Source: Martinezella miluonensis (GTDB taxonomy: Bacteria > Pseudomonadota > Alphaproteobacteria > Rhizobiales > Rhizobiaceae). From it: 64,000 bases of DNA. The stretch spans positions 1 through 64,000 of the forward strand of contig NZ_FMAH01000029.1 of NCBI RefSeq assembly GCF_900094545.1. The letters are read 5' to 3'. Position 1 is the first letter of the stretch. Each line of letters begins with the position of its first letter. Shown in pieces: positions 26,325-35,183 of this stretch. The position numbers and the translations under genes were made by a program. Below the pieces are notes generated by a model that was given only the letters and a program-made list of their open reading frames with translations, was not told the origin of the DNA and ran no database searches.

Positions 26325-27028
26325 ACGATCGTCCTGCGGAAGAGCCATACATCATTCTGAGAGACGTGCGGAAGGGATACAGGATCGGAGGAGAAGATAT
26401 CCCGATCTTCGCCGATCTCGATCTGGAAATTCCCCGGGGCGATTTCGTTGCCATTATGGGGCCATCTGGATCGGGCAAATCGACACTGCTCAACATGCTG
26501 GCCGGCGTCGAAAGCCCCGATGCGGGCGAGATCAACATCGGCCGCTCCAGGCTTGACCGAATGGGGGAGACGGCGCGATCGACATGGCGAGCGCACAATA
26601 TGGGCATTGTCTTCCAGTTCTATAACCTGCTGCCGATGCTCAATGCAGCAGAGAATGTCGAGCTGCCGCTCCTGCTCAAGCCGATTTCCGCTAAAGAGCG
26701 GCGCATTCGCGTCCGCAAGGTTCTTGAGTTGGTCGGCCTCGCTGGGCGTGAGAAACAATATCCGGCGCTGATGTCCGGGGGGCAGCAGCAGCGTGTTGGC
26801 ATAGCACGCGCAATCGCAGCCGATCCCGATCTGTTGCTCTGCGACGAGCCCACGGGCGATCTCGACCGCAAGTCCGCAGACGATGTTCTCGATATGCTTC
26901 GTCTTCTTAACCGGGAGCTTGGAAAGACGATTGTGATGGTGACCCACGATCCACAGGCAGCTCTTCATGCGCGCCGGACCCTGCATCTGGACAAAGGTTG
27001 TTTCGCCGAAGAGAAGAGGGCCGTGTGA
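26321..27028 (+). CDS. ABC exporter ATPase, MacB/LolD type
   Basis: A 235-residue nucleotide-binding subunit. It has Walker A GPSGSGKST, Q-loop VFQFYNLLPMLNAAENVELP, signature MSGGQQQRVGIARA, Walker B LLLCDEPTGDLDRKSADDVL and H-loop VTHDPQAA. These are the features of the MacB/LolD/FtsE group that drives mechanotransmission rather than classic import. It overlaps both neighbours by one to four bases. Confidence 0.92.
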   Translation: MNDRPAEEPYIILRDVRKGYRIGGEDIPIFADLDLEIPRGDFVAIMGPSGSGKSTLLNMLAGVESPDAGEINIGRSRLDRMGETARSTWRAHNMGIVFQFYNLLPMLNAAENVELPLLLKPISAKERRIRVRKVLELVGLAGREKQYPALMSGGQQQRVGIARAIAADPDLLLCDEPTGDLDRKSADDVLDMLRLLNRELGKTIVMVTHDPQAALHARRTLHLDKGCFAEEKRAV

Positions 27029-28170
27029 TGAGCTTGCTCCATCTTGCCAAGCGAAACGCCTGGCGAAAGCCGTTGCGTACCCTCCTGTTGATTTCCTGCG
27101 TGACGGTCGCCTTCCTGATCTACGGATTGACTGCAAGCTTTCTGAATGGCTCGCAAGGCTCGGCCGGCGCCAGCGACGATCTTCTCGGGGTAATGAATGC
27201 GGCAGGACGAACGCAGCCTCTGCCGATGGCCTATATGTCCCGCGTTGCCTCGGAGCCAGGGGTGAAGACGGTCGCCTATATGACACGGATGCGGGGCTAC
27301 GTGAATGTCGAGAAAAACGCGGTGGCCGTGAGTGCGGCTGATCCCAAGCTGATGGCGAGCGTTAATGGTAAGGAACTGGGGCTGACGCCGGAGCTGGTTT
27401 CTGCTCTCAGTAAAACGCGAGACCGGGCGCTGGTCGGTCGGGCACTGGCGGAAGCGCAAGGGTGGTCGGTCGGACAGCGCATAACGGTCACGGCTTTCCA
27501 GACAGCACGGAAAGACGGGAGTCGTGACTGGCGGTTCGAAGTTGCGGGTATATTCGAAGGCGAGAGCGCCAGCACGGACACCTATTTCATGCTTGCCAAC
27601 TACGATTACATCAACGCAGGCCGGGCTCGCGGCGAGGATACGGTGGATGCCTTCATCGTGCGTCCGGCAGACGGCATGTCTCCCGGCGTCCTTGCGGCAC
27701 GCATCGATGCCCTGTTCGCCAATTCGGCAACCCCGACACGCACACAATCAGAAAAGCAATTCCTGGAAGCGTTCCTGCGCCAATACGCTGACGTCGGGCT
27801 GATCATCAATCTGGTCGTAGGCGCAGCCTTTGTGACGTTGCTGATGATCGTCATCAACACCATGGTCTTCGCAGTGCGCGAACGCACCTTTGAGATCGGA
27901 GTGCTGAAGACGCTGGGCTTCTCGCCAGGGCAAATCCTTACCCTCGTTCTTGGTGAGACGCTTCTTATTTTCGCAGTCGGCGGCGCTCTTGGTCTCATCC
28001 TGGCGAAGATTGCCACCGTTCTGGCCGGACCAGCGCTAGGGCTTGCTTTCTCCACGGCCGTGCTCGCCAGGGCCGTCTCATTCATCGTCGCGCTGGGGCT
28101 TGTCACCGGCCTGATACCGGCCGTCAATGCCATGCGCGCACCGATTACTGCAGCCTTCAGAGCGAGATAA
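27028..28170 (+). CDS. ABC exporter permease, FtsX/MacB type (first)
   Basis: A 380-residue membrane protein. The ATG at 27028 overlaps the last base of the ATPase stop. One membrane segment lies at the N-terminus (RTLLLISCVTVAFLIYGLT), a large periplasmic domain of ~220 residues follows, then three segments in the C-terminal FtsX domain (LIINLVVGAAFVTLLMIVIN, RERTFEIGVLKTLGFSPGQI and after). This is the topology of MacB-type permeases. With the next gene it should form a heterodimer. Confidence 0.9.
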   Translation: MSLLHLAKRNAWRKPLRTLLLISCVTVAFLIYGLTASFLNGSQGSAGASDDLLGVMNAAGRTQPLPMAYMSRVASEPGVKTVAYMTRMRGYVNVEKNAVAVSAADPKLMASVNGKELGLTPELVSALSKTRDRALVGRALAEAQGWSVGQRITVTAFQTARKDGSRDWRFEVAGIFEGESASTDTYFMLANYDYINAGRARGEDTVDAFIVRPADGMSPGVLAARIDALFANSATPTRTQSEKQFLEAFLRQYADVGLIINLVVGAAFVTLLMIVINTMVFAVRERTFEIGVLKTLGFSPGQILTLVLGETLLIFAVGGALGLILAKIATVLAGPALGLAFSTAVLARAVSFIVALGLVTGLIPAVNAMRAPITAAFRAR

Positions 28171-28174
28171 CCAG

Positions 28175-29377
28175 ATGTCCTCCCAATTTAAACAGACGCT
28201 CGTGATGACCAAGGCGAACATCCTGAGCCTGCGGCGCCGATTTGCGATCGCAACTTCCATGGTCCTTTCCGTGGCACTCGTCGTCTGTGTGCTCGCCGGC
28301 TTCCTGTCAATGGCAGCGGGATTTGAAAAGGCGCTGAAAAGTGCCGGCTCTCCGACAGTGGCGGTAATCCTGGGTGGCGGCACCAATCAGGAGAATGGTT
28401 CCGATGTTCCGGCGGATGTCATCCGGACCATTGAGGCAATGCGAGGCGATATCGGCGTGGCACGCGATACGGTGGGCAACTTCGCAGCGTCGCGCGAAAT
28501 CGTGGTTCCTGTCGAGGTGCTGAACGGTCAGGCCGAAGCCGCAAAGATGCTGGCTCTACGAGGCATGGACGCAGCAGGTCCTTCCTTGCGCGATGGGATC
28601 ATTTTGACGGCCGGACGCTTTGTCAGGCCGGGTGCGCGCGAAGTCGTGGTCGGCGAACGGCTAGCCGCGGAATTTCCTGCGTTTGCAATTGGACAACAGA
28701 TGCGACTCGGTCCGGTGAATTGGACGGTGGTCGGACATTTTTCGTCGGGAGGCAATGCGTTCGAGTCCGAAATATGGGCTGATCTCGATACCGTTCGCTC
28801 TGCCTTTGATCGGCTGGGAGAAGTCCAGAGCCTTCGCCTTCGACTTGAAGCGCCTGGCGCAATCGACAAGCTGAAGACGGCTCTGGAGAGCATCTCAACC
28901 ACCCCTTTGAACGCTGTCACCGAAGCCGACTTATATGCTGCCCAGTCTTCCGGCATGGCAAATCTCATTCGCATGTTCGGATGGCCGCTGGCGCTGCTGA
29001 TGGCACTCGGTGCAACGGCAGGTGCACTGAATACGATGATGAGTTCGGTGTCTGACCGGACCGTCGAGATCGCCACGGTACGTGCCTTGGGCTTCAGTCG
29101 CCTGTCAGCCTTCATCGCAACATGGGCGGAGGCGGTTGCGCTGGCGGCAATCGGCGTGATCTTCGGCCTCGCTGCCTCATGGCTTGCATTCAACGGCTGG
29201 CAGGCGAGCACCATCGGTGCGAACAATGCCAGCATGTCTTTCCAACTCACCATAGACGAGAGCGTGCTGCTGACAGCCGGCCTTCTGGGGTTGGCAATTG
29301 GTGTTGTGGGGGGTGCCTTCCCCGCCTTTTCAGCCACGCGGCTGCCTTTGACAGCGGCCCTGCGTGCACGAGGATGA
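28175..29377 (+). CDS. ABC exporter permease, FtsX/MacB type (second)
   Basis: A 400-residue paralogue of the preceding permease, starting four bases after its stop. It has the same layout: N-terminal segment (MVLSVALVVCVLAGFLSMAA), periplasmic domain, then the FtsX core with SDRTVEIATVRALGFSRLSA, and two closing segments ending in PAFSATRLPLTAALRARG. Two separate permease genes with one ATPase and one adaptor resemble the DevBCA-like arrangement. The exported substrate (lipid, glycolipid, peptide or drug) cannot be deduced. Confidence 0.9.
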   Translation: MSSQFKQTLVMTKANILSLRRRFAIATSMVLSVALVVCVLAGFLSMAAGFEKALKSAGSPTVAVILGGGTNQENGSDVPADVIRTIEAMRGDIGVARDTVGNFAASREIVVPVEVLNGQAEAAKMLALRGMDAAGPSLRDGIILTAGRFVRPGAREVVVGERLAAEFPAFAIGQQMRLGPVNWTVVGHFSSGGNAFESEIWADLDTVRSAFDRLGEVQSLRLRLEAPGAIDKLKTALESISTTPLNAVTEADLYAAQSSGMANLIRMFGWPLALLMALGATAGALNTMMSSVSDRTVEIATVRALGFSRLSAFIATWAEAVALAAIGVIFGLAASWLAFNGWQASTIGANNASMSFQLTIDESVLLTAGLLGLAIGVVGGAFPAFSATRLPLTAALRARG

Positions 29378-29713
29378 TAGCTCAATGTCGCGGAGTCCTG
29401 ACTTTGCAGCCCGGATCGAGCAAGGCTGAAATCGCTCGGCAATTCTCGTCGCAAGACTCGTTGGTCCTGTCGCAAATCGTGCTTTTGGCTACAACGGGAC
29501 GCCTTCGCGCCAATGTTCATGCTGCAAGGATTTCGAACTGTTCTGCGATCGAGGGACGCGGATTTTAGGCAAACCTCGCCTGCCGTTTGCGCATCATGTG
29601 GATCACACTTATTGCCAATGGACCGTGGGCTACCCCTTTAGCGCCGATTCACACGCTGGCGCAGTCGCGGACGACGGCTGTGAGCAATCGTAGAATGAGA
29701 CTCCAGCATTCGA
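29378..29713. other. Intergenic region between convergent units
   Basis: About 335 bases between the exporter operon and the SPFH gene stop. The reverse strand contains a broken IAEQFEILAA motif also seen near 22100. I see no intact gene or clear terminator. Confidence 0.35.
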
Positions 29714-30487
29714 CTACTTCGTCGGTTGTTCCATCTTGGCAGAAAGGAGACTGGCGAATTCCATCGGGAAGGGAAACAGGATCGTCGACGTCTTTTCGTT
29801 GGCGATAACGTTTAACGTGCTCAAATAGCGAAGCTGCATTGCCTCTGGTCGCCTGGCCAGGATTTCCGCCGCTTCGAGCAGTTTGGCAGCCGCCTGTTGC
29901 TCGCCCTCGGCATTGATGACCTTAGCGCGACGCTCGCGTTCGGCTTCGGCCTGGCGCGCAATTGCGCGGATCATGGATTCGTTGATGTCGACATGCTTGA
30001 TCTCAACATTGGCGACCTTGATGCCCCAGGCGTCTGTTTGAATGTCGAGGATTTTTTGGATATCTTCATTGAGCCTGTCGCGCTCAGCCAACATCTCGTC
30101 GAGGTCGTGCTTGCCAAGCACCGAGCGCAACGTCGTTTGGGCAAGCTGACTTGTCGCCATCATGAAGTCTGCGACCTGGATCGTCGACTTTTCAGGATCG
30201 ATGACCCTGAAATAGATGACCGCACTGACACGGACCGAGACGTTGTCATGCGAGATGACATCCTGGCTGGGTACGTCGAGTACCCGCGTGCGCAGGTCGA
30301 CCCGTATCATTTGCTGGACGTAAGGAATGAGCAGGATCAATCCTGGTCCCTTGATACCAGTGAAGCGGCCAAGCGTGAAAACGACGCCGCGCTCGTATTC
30401 TCGCAGGATCTTGATCGCCGCGGCGATGATGATCAGCAAAACGATGACGGCCACAAGATATGAGGCGAGATCTGCGAACACACCCAT
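29714..30487 (-). CDS. SPFH/stomatin-like membrane protein (slipin)
   Basis: A 257-residue band-7 protein. A single N-terminal membrane segment (LVAVIVLLIIIAAAIKILRE) is followed by the SPFH domain (EYERGVVFTLGRFTGIKGPG; DLRTRVLDVPSQDVISHDNV). A helical, Glu/Ala/Arg-rich stretch (ARQAEAERERRAKVINAEGE) drives oligomerisation. Slipins form membrane microdomain scaffolds. It follows the nfeD gene by 36 bases; the NfeD protease and slipin are known partners, with the protease cutting the stomatin C-terminus in archaeal examples. Confidence 0.93.
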   Translation of the reverse strand: MGVFADLASYLVAVIVLLIIIAAAIKILREYERGVVFTLGRFTGIKGPGLILLIPYVQQMIRVDLRTRVLDVPSQDVISHDNVSVRVSAVIYFRVIDPEKSTIQVADFMMATSQLAQTTLRSVLGKHDLDEMLAERDRLNEDIQKILDIQTDAWGIKVANVEIKHVDINESMIRAIARQAEAERERRAKVINAEGEQQAAAKLLEAAEILARRPEAMQLRYLSTLNVIANEKTSTILFPFPMEFASLLSAKMEQPTK

Positions 30488-30523
30488 GACTTTTCCTCCT
30501 GTTTCCGAAGACCGTTAGGCCTC

Positions 30524-31927
30524 CTATGAGCGCCGTTTGACTTCCAGCGTCAGCCCGCTTCGCCCGATTACCTTGACATCGTCGCCCGGGCTGAACGTCT
30601 CGGTAGACGCTGCCTTCCAGCGCTCGCCATGCGCGATGACGTAACCCGACGTGTCTGTCCAGCTTTCAACCGTGCCCGAGATACCAATCATCTGCTCCGA
30701 GCCGGTGACGACTTGCCGCCAGCGCGAGATGAATGCGACACGGGCAATGAGCAGGCTGAAAAGAAGGCTGGCGGCGGCAAGGCTGCCCAATGCGGTCCAG
30801 GACACCTGCAGGCCGGGTATTTCAGTATCGAACAGAATGGCTGCGCCGAGCACCAGCGCGACCCCGCCGCCAATGCCGAGTGCGCCGAAGGTTGGAGAGT
30901 GTGCCTCAGCCACAGTTAGCCCGATGCCGAGGATGAGCAGTCCGATGCCGGCGTAGCTCACCGGCAACAATGCCAGGGCATAGAGCCCAAGCAGCAGGCA
31001 GATGCCGCCGATGGTCCCGGGAACGAATGTTCCCGGGGTGAGAAATTCGAAGATCAGCCCGTAGATGCCGACCATCATGAGGATGAGCGCGATATTCGGA
31101 TCGGTGATCACGGAAAGCACACGCGTCCGCCAGTCCGGCTCGAATTCCTCGACGGCAAGACCCGCCGTATCGAGCTGCACATCCGTCTGGCCAACCCGAA
31201 CCGTGCGCCCCTGCGCCTGCTTGAGAAGATCCTCGATCGTCGCTGCGGTGAAATCGACTACGTGCTCGTGCACGGCAGCGCTCGATGAAAGGCTTGCAGC
31301 TTCGCGCACGGCCCGTTCTGCCCAGTCGGCGTTGCGATTGCGCAACTCGGCAAGGCCGCGAATATAGGCCACCGCATCGTTGACCGCCTTCGCTTCGCCT
31401 GGATCGCGGGGAGACTGCCCTCGCGTGCTATCCGGAGCATTCGAGGTGCCTTTGTCGGGTTCCGCGCCGCCACCGAAAGGTCCGCCGGTGATTGCAATCG
31501 GAGTTGCCGCGCCGAGATTGGTGCCAGGCGCCATCGCCGCGATATGGCAGGCGTAAAGAATATAGGTGCCGGCGCTGGCGGCCCTTGCCCCGCTCGGTGC
31601 GACAAATCCCGCCACAGGCACGCGCGAGGCGAGGATTGCCCGGATAATGTCTCGCATCGACGTGTCGAGACCGCCTGGAGTATCGATCTGCAGCACGACC
31701 AGGCCCACGCCGCGTTCGCCGGCCCGTTCAAGGCCGCGACTCACATAGTCGGCCATTGCCGGGCCGATGGCGCCATTGATCTTCACAACGATAGCCACGC
31801 GCTCCACCGCCTGGGTCGGCAAGGCGGTCAGGCCTAATGCGGATACCAAAGCCAGCACCAAAGCGAGAACGGACGACATGCGACGCCAAGGTCTCAAGTG
31901 CGGCGCTATAGATCGCTGAATATCCAT
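30524..31927 (-). CDS. nfeD: NfeD-family membrane serine protease
   Basis: A 467-residue membrane protein of the long NfeD class. A signal/anchor (VLALVLALVSALGLTALPTQ) is followed by a ClpP-like protease domain (QIDTPGGLDTSMRDIIRAIL; the nucleophile Ser lies in SGARAASAGTYILYACHIAA) with a lysine expected further on in the domain. Four to five membrane segments follow, then a C-terminal OB-fold (GISGTVESWTDTSGYVIAHG). An internal ATG at 31879 is an alternative start. It forms an operon with the slipin gene; together they are thought to serve membrane quality control. Confidence 0.92.
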   Translation of the reverse strand: MDIQRSIAPHLRPWRRMSSVLALVLALVSALGLTALPTQAVERVAIVVKINGAIGPAMADYVSRGLERAGERGVGLVVLQIDTPGGLDTSMRDIIRAILASRVPVAGFVAPSGARAASAGTYILYACHIAAMAPGTNLGAATPIAITGGPFGGGAEPDKGTSNAPDSTRGQSPRDPGEAKAVNDAVAYIRGLAELRNRNADWAERAVREAASLSSSAAVHEHVVDFTAATIEDLLKQAQGRTVRVGQTDVQLDTAGLAVEEFEPDWRTRVLSVITDPNIALILMMVGIYGLIFEFLTPGTFVPGTIGGICLLLGLYALALLPVSYAGIGLLILGIGLTVAEAHSPTFGALGIGGGVALVLGAAILFDTEIPGLQVSWTALGSLAAASLLFSLLIARVAFISRWRQVVTGSEQMIGISGTVESWTDTSGYVIAHGERWKAASTETFSPGDDVKVIGRSGLTLEVKRRS

Positions 31928-32238
31928 GTTCTATAATATATGGTGGCGTAGCCAAACTGTAAGGCGAGAAACCCTCCTGCATTCACACAACATCGAGAAA
32001 TAGTGCCAGCAACGGCCGCTTGACGAAACCAAGCGCGCCCTGGTTCGCGAACCGATCCAGCAAATTGAGAAAGCGCCAGGGGAGATTGGTTCAGGCCGCC
32101 CTAGGGAGACTGTCGGCGAGGCGGCCGTGCTCGGGGCGACTTATGTCGACACATGTCGTTAGAGACGGCATTGGTGCACCGATCGTTTAGCGGTTATGCT
32201 TTACGGAGCGGCGATCGAAGCAACGCCCAGTCACCGCT
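31928..32238. other. Intergenic region between nfeD and the IS5-type pseudogene
   Basis: About 310 bases holding the nfeD promoter region (AT-rich near 31925-31945) and the left end of an IS5-family element. No gene seen. Confidence 0.35.
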
Positions 32239-33010
32239 ATGCCTTTCAAACACGATACTGTCCGCCGTCATCATGTCGGCAAGATGAAGTTCAAGGTGAC
32301 GAATTGGGCGGAGTATGAGGCTGACCTTCGCCGGCGAGGCAGCCTGACGCTGTGGATGAGCGCGGAAGCTTTGTCGCAGTGACAGGCGCCGAAGCGCGCG
32401 ACCCGCCGCGGCCAACCGCGCTATTCCGATCAGGGCATCGAGACTGCTCTAACGCTGGGCGTGGTGTCCGGCCTGCGGCTGCGTCAGACAGATGGCTTGC
32501 TGGCATCGGTGCTGGGTCTGATGGAATTGGACCTTGCCGTACCCGATCACACGACGCTGAGCCGACGGGCACGGACAGGTCGATTGTCTGAGAGAAGGCG
32601 ACGGCGCTCTATTTCCGCAGAAGAAGGACCTGTGCACGTCCTCCTCGACAGTACCGGGCTCGAGATCTACGGCGCTGGCCAGTGGCTGGAAGAAAAGCAT
32701 GGTGCCAGGTCGCGTCGCAGTTGGCGCAAACTGCATCTGGCGCTGGATGCCGACAGCGGCGAGATCATCGCTCACGTCATGACAGACCAGGATACCGGCG
32801 ACGCCTCACGGATGGAGCCACTACTGGACCAGATCGACAGTCCGATCAGCCAATTCACCACCGATTGTGCCCATGATGGCAAACCAACCTACGACGCCGT
32901 CACCAACCACAGCGCTGGCGCCATGGTCGTCATTCCACCATGCAGCATCGCGGTAGAAGGACCGGCCACCGACGCCTCCAGCCAACAAGACCGACACATC
33001 GCGACGGTGC
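32239..33010 (+). pseudogene. IS5-family (IS903-like) transposase pseudogene
   Basis: From the ATG at 32239 the frame reads MPFKHDTVRRHHVGKMKFKV and TNWAEYEADLRRRGSLTLW. A TGA stands at 32380 where Trp is expected (LSQ-stop-QAPKR), and the frame then continues RGQPRYSDQGIETALTLGVV through LLASVLGLM, VPDHTTLSRRAR, the catalytic VLLDSTGLEIYG and WRKLHLALD, and DCAHDGKPTYDAV. Resemblance ends near 33010 at RDRHIATVR-like residues; the 3' end is missing. The element is dead by one nonsense change and a 3' deletion. Confidence 0.88.
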
Positions 33011-33031
33011 GCATTCTCTCAATAGCTACAC

Positions 33032-33544
33032 TTACCGCTCGACCTCGCATCGGCCGTAGAGTGATCTCAGTTTAGCTCGTTGGGCATTCGACATGCTCTG
33101 GGAAAAGTCGCTCAATGCCCAAAACATTGCGATCCTTTCCAGCTGGGTCGGATTTACCATTCCGCATCGAAACAAGTCGACCAGCGCGGCAGCAAAACCC
33201 TCTCGGCTGTATTGAGTATCATCGAACCAGCTCTGCGTCGTAGCAAAGTCAAATACTCGCTTTATGACTTCGAGCTCGCTTTGCGACAAATCGCCTTGTG
33301 CGTGGCGTTTCAACCTTTCCATCATCTTCCCCGTGGCGAGAATGCTGGCAACCCCGTGCGAATGCACACTTGAGAGCATCGGGAACTCGACCTCTAGAAC
33401 CGAAAGAAGAGCAGCTTGTGCTGCCTTTATAAGAGACGCCACTTGCGGTGTGTCGAGCTCACTGGCGACATCACCGGCATCGTGCATCACTCTGACAAGC
33501 GCCAAGATCTCGCCCTGACGTTCCTGTTCTTCAAAATTGGTCAC
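33032..33544 (-). CDS. Hypothetical protein
   Basis: A 170-residue, mostly helical, soluble protein starting at a GTG (MTNFEEQERQGEILALVRVM). It has no signal peptide or membrane segment. The sequence is balanced and protein-like throughout (LSSVHSHGVASILATGKMME; REGFAAALVDLFRCGMVNPT), so it is likely real. Its 3' end overlaps the broken end of the IS5-type pseudogene. I recognise no family. Confidence 0.55.
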   Translation of the reverse strand: MTNFEEQERQGEILALVRVMHDAGDVASELDTPQVASLIKAAQAALLSVLEVEFPMLSSVHSHGVASILATGKMMERLKRHAQGDLSQSELEVIKRVFDFATTQSWFDDTQYSREGFAAALVDLFRCGMVNPTQLERIAMFWALSDFSQSMSNAQRAKLRSLYGRCEVER

Positions 33545-33739
33545 CCTGAAAAGCTCAACAAACTAATTTGATAGGGAGAGATTGACACATTTCGATTGAT
33601 GAGTTGCGTTGCAAAAGCGTTACGCACGCAACACCTGCATTAAAGAACAGCTACATGCGGTAAAATTGCGGGAAGAGCTTGCACCACAGGGGCGTCATAT
33701 TGGAAGACCAGTCCATCGCGCGCCCAAAATAATGGTCCG

Positions 33740-34170
33740 CCATCGCCGACTGAAAGGTGGCCAGGTCTTCGTCGAGGCGAACTTGCAGAGGCCCTGGATA
33801 TTTCCCGGACCTCTTTGCGCGAAGCCCTGCAACGGTTGGAAGGCAAGGGCTCGGTGTGTAAGGCAGATGGCCGCAACTACGTTGTTCGCCACGTCGATAT
33901 CGGCGAATATTTACAAAGCCTGCGATTAAGACTTTTAGTCGAGCCCGAAGCAGCCGTGTTGGCAATCCCTAACATCCCGCGACGACAAATGATTGTCGTC
34001 AGGCGTGATATCCACGATCTTCTCGGTGCGACGGCCTACTAAACCGATGCTCATTGGATATCGGATGATAGTCTGCACAACCTCGTCATAGACCACTGCG
34101 CCAATGCGGTCATGGCGAAGGTTTAGCGCGAGAGCAATTGGAATGATAGCTCTAGAAGAGCCCAGCCTGT
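33740..34170 (+). pseudogene. GntR-family (FCD) regulator pseudogene
   Basis: The forward strand reads LRRGELAEALDISRTSLREA then LQRLEGKGSVCKADGRNYVV (helix-turn-helix and wing). It continues LQSLRLRLLVEPEAAVLAIP into the FCD domain. After a stop at 34042 another frame reads DDSLHNLVIDHCANAVMAKV before a further stop. The beginning and much of the FCD domain are missing or frameshifted. Confidence 0.7.
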
Positions 34171-34425
34171 CTAAGCGAGTAATTTTGCCACCCGTCTCAG
34201 CGCACAATACATCGTCTTTGGTGGACTCGACCTCTCGGACCCGTCATTCCATCGAAACGACGAGACCTCCGATGAGGCGATAGCGCCTGCACCAAGCTCC
34301 GCCACAGGAGACGCCAGGGAATCCGGTCCCCGGCTATTGCTCAGGGTGACTTCAATCTTCGCCTTCAAGAGATGGCGAGCGAAAACATGGGCGACGTTTG
34401 CTGCACCAATGATGCCAATACTCAT
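34171..34425 (-). pseudogene. NADPH-dependent F420-reductase-like protein, N-terminal remnant
   Basis: The first ~50 residues (MSIGIIGAANVAHVFARHLL; KAKIEVTLSNSRGPDSLASP) are the Rossmann start of the F420-dependent NADP-reductase-like family, with Ala in place of the second Gly-x-Gly residue (GAANVA). After residue ~55 the sequence no longer resembles the family, and the frame ends at 84 codons versus ~200 expected. The start overlaps the previous stop by four bases (ATGA). Confidence 0.7.
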
Positions 34426-35183
34426 AATCTTTCAGTCCTTTGATTGCTCTGAATCGACGTCAGCAGCACGATGCCGGTTCTTGCCGGTTGTTCGGCATGG
34501 ACAACGGCGTCAGTGATCTGGGTGAGGTCATATTCGGCAGCGACGGGAAACAGATCCGGTGTGGTGCGCGCCAATTCTATCGCCGTCCTGATATCCGCAG
34601 TCCGGACAGCCTCCGGCAAACCGGCCCAACGTCCGACCGAGACACCTTTCATGGTCAGACCGCGCGCGGGAAAGGAGAGCGGTGGGATGCTGATGGGTTG
34701 GCCGGACAGGTCGCCATAACCGATGAACGAACCGCCATCGGCAAGCAACGCGATGAGGTCGCTGGCGAGAACACCGCCGACCGGATCGAGCACCGCGCGT
34801 ACCGGCTTTCCCGCAGCGGCGGAACGAACCCGATCGCGCCAATCGTGATCTTCCGTCGTCACGATGGCGGCATCCGGGAAGGACGACCGCAGGGAAACCG
34901 CGCTTGCGTGCGTTCGAACGACGCCGACAACGGACAGCCCCTTGCGCAGCGCCAAGGTCATCGCAAGCTTGGCGACCGCCGATCCGGCGGCGGCCACCGT
35001 GCGCTGTTCGTCTGTCGAAAGCTCCTCGGTCGGAATCTTCTCGGGAAAAACGAACGGCCAGTTCAGATGAATGCCCGCGAGCCCTGCGGGCCTCATGCGG
35101 CCGAGGACCGTAGTAACTCCCGCGCCCCAATCGCCGCCTTGCGCCACCCATTTCGAATAGCCGAGCCGATGCATGAGCGTCAC
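34422..35183 (-). pseudogene. Chimeric frame: epoxide-hydrolase middle fused to alcohol-dehydrogenase 3' part
   Basis: Residues 1-62 (MTLMHRLGYSKWVAQGGDWG; LAGIHLNWPFVFPEKIPTEE) belong to an epoxide hydrolase. From about residue 63 (AAAGSAVAKLAMTLALRKGL) the sequence is the C-terminal half of a zinc-type alcohol dehydrogenase/quinone reductase, including LDPVGGVLASDLIALLADGG and the closing EQPARTGIVLLTS. The junction lies near 34997. A deletion removed the epoxide-hydrolase 3' end and the dehydrogenase 5' end. Neither enzyme can be active. Confidence 0.8.
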
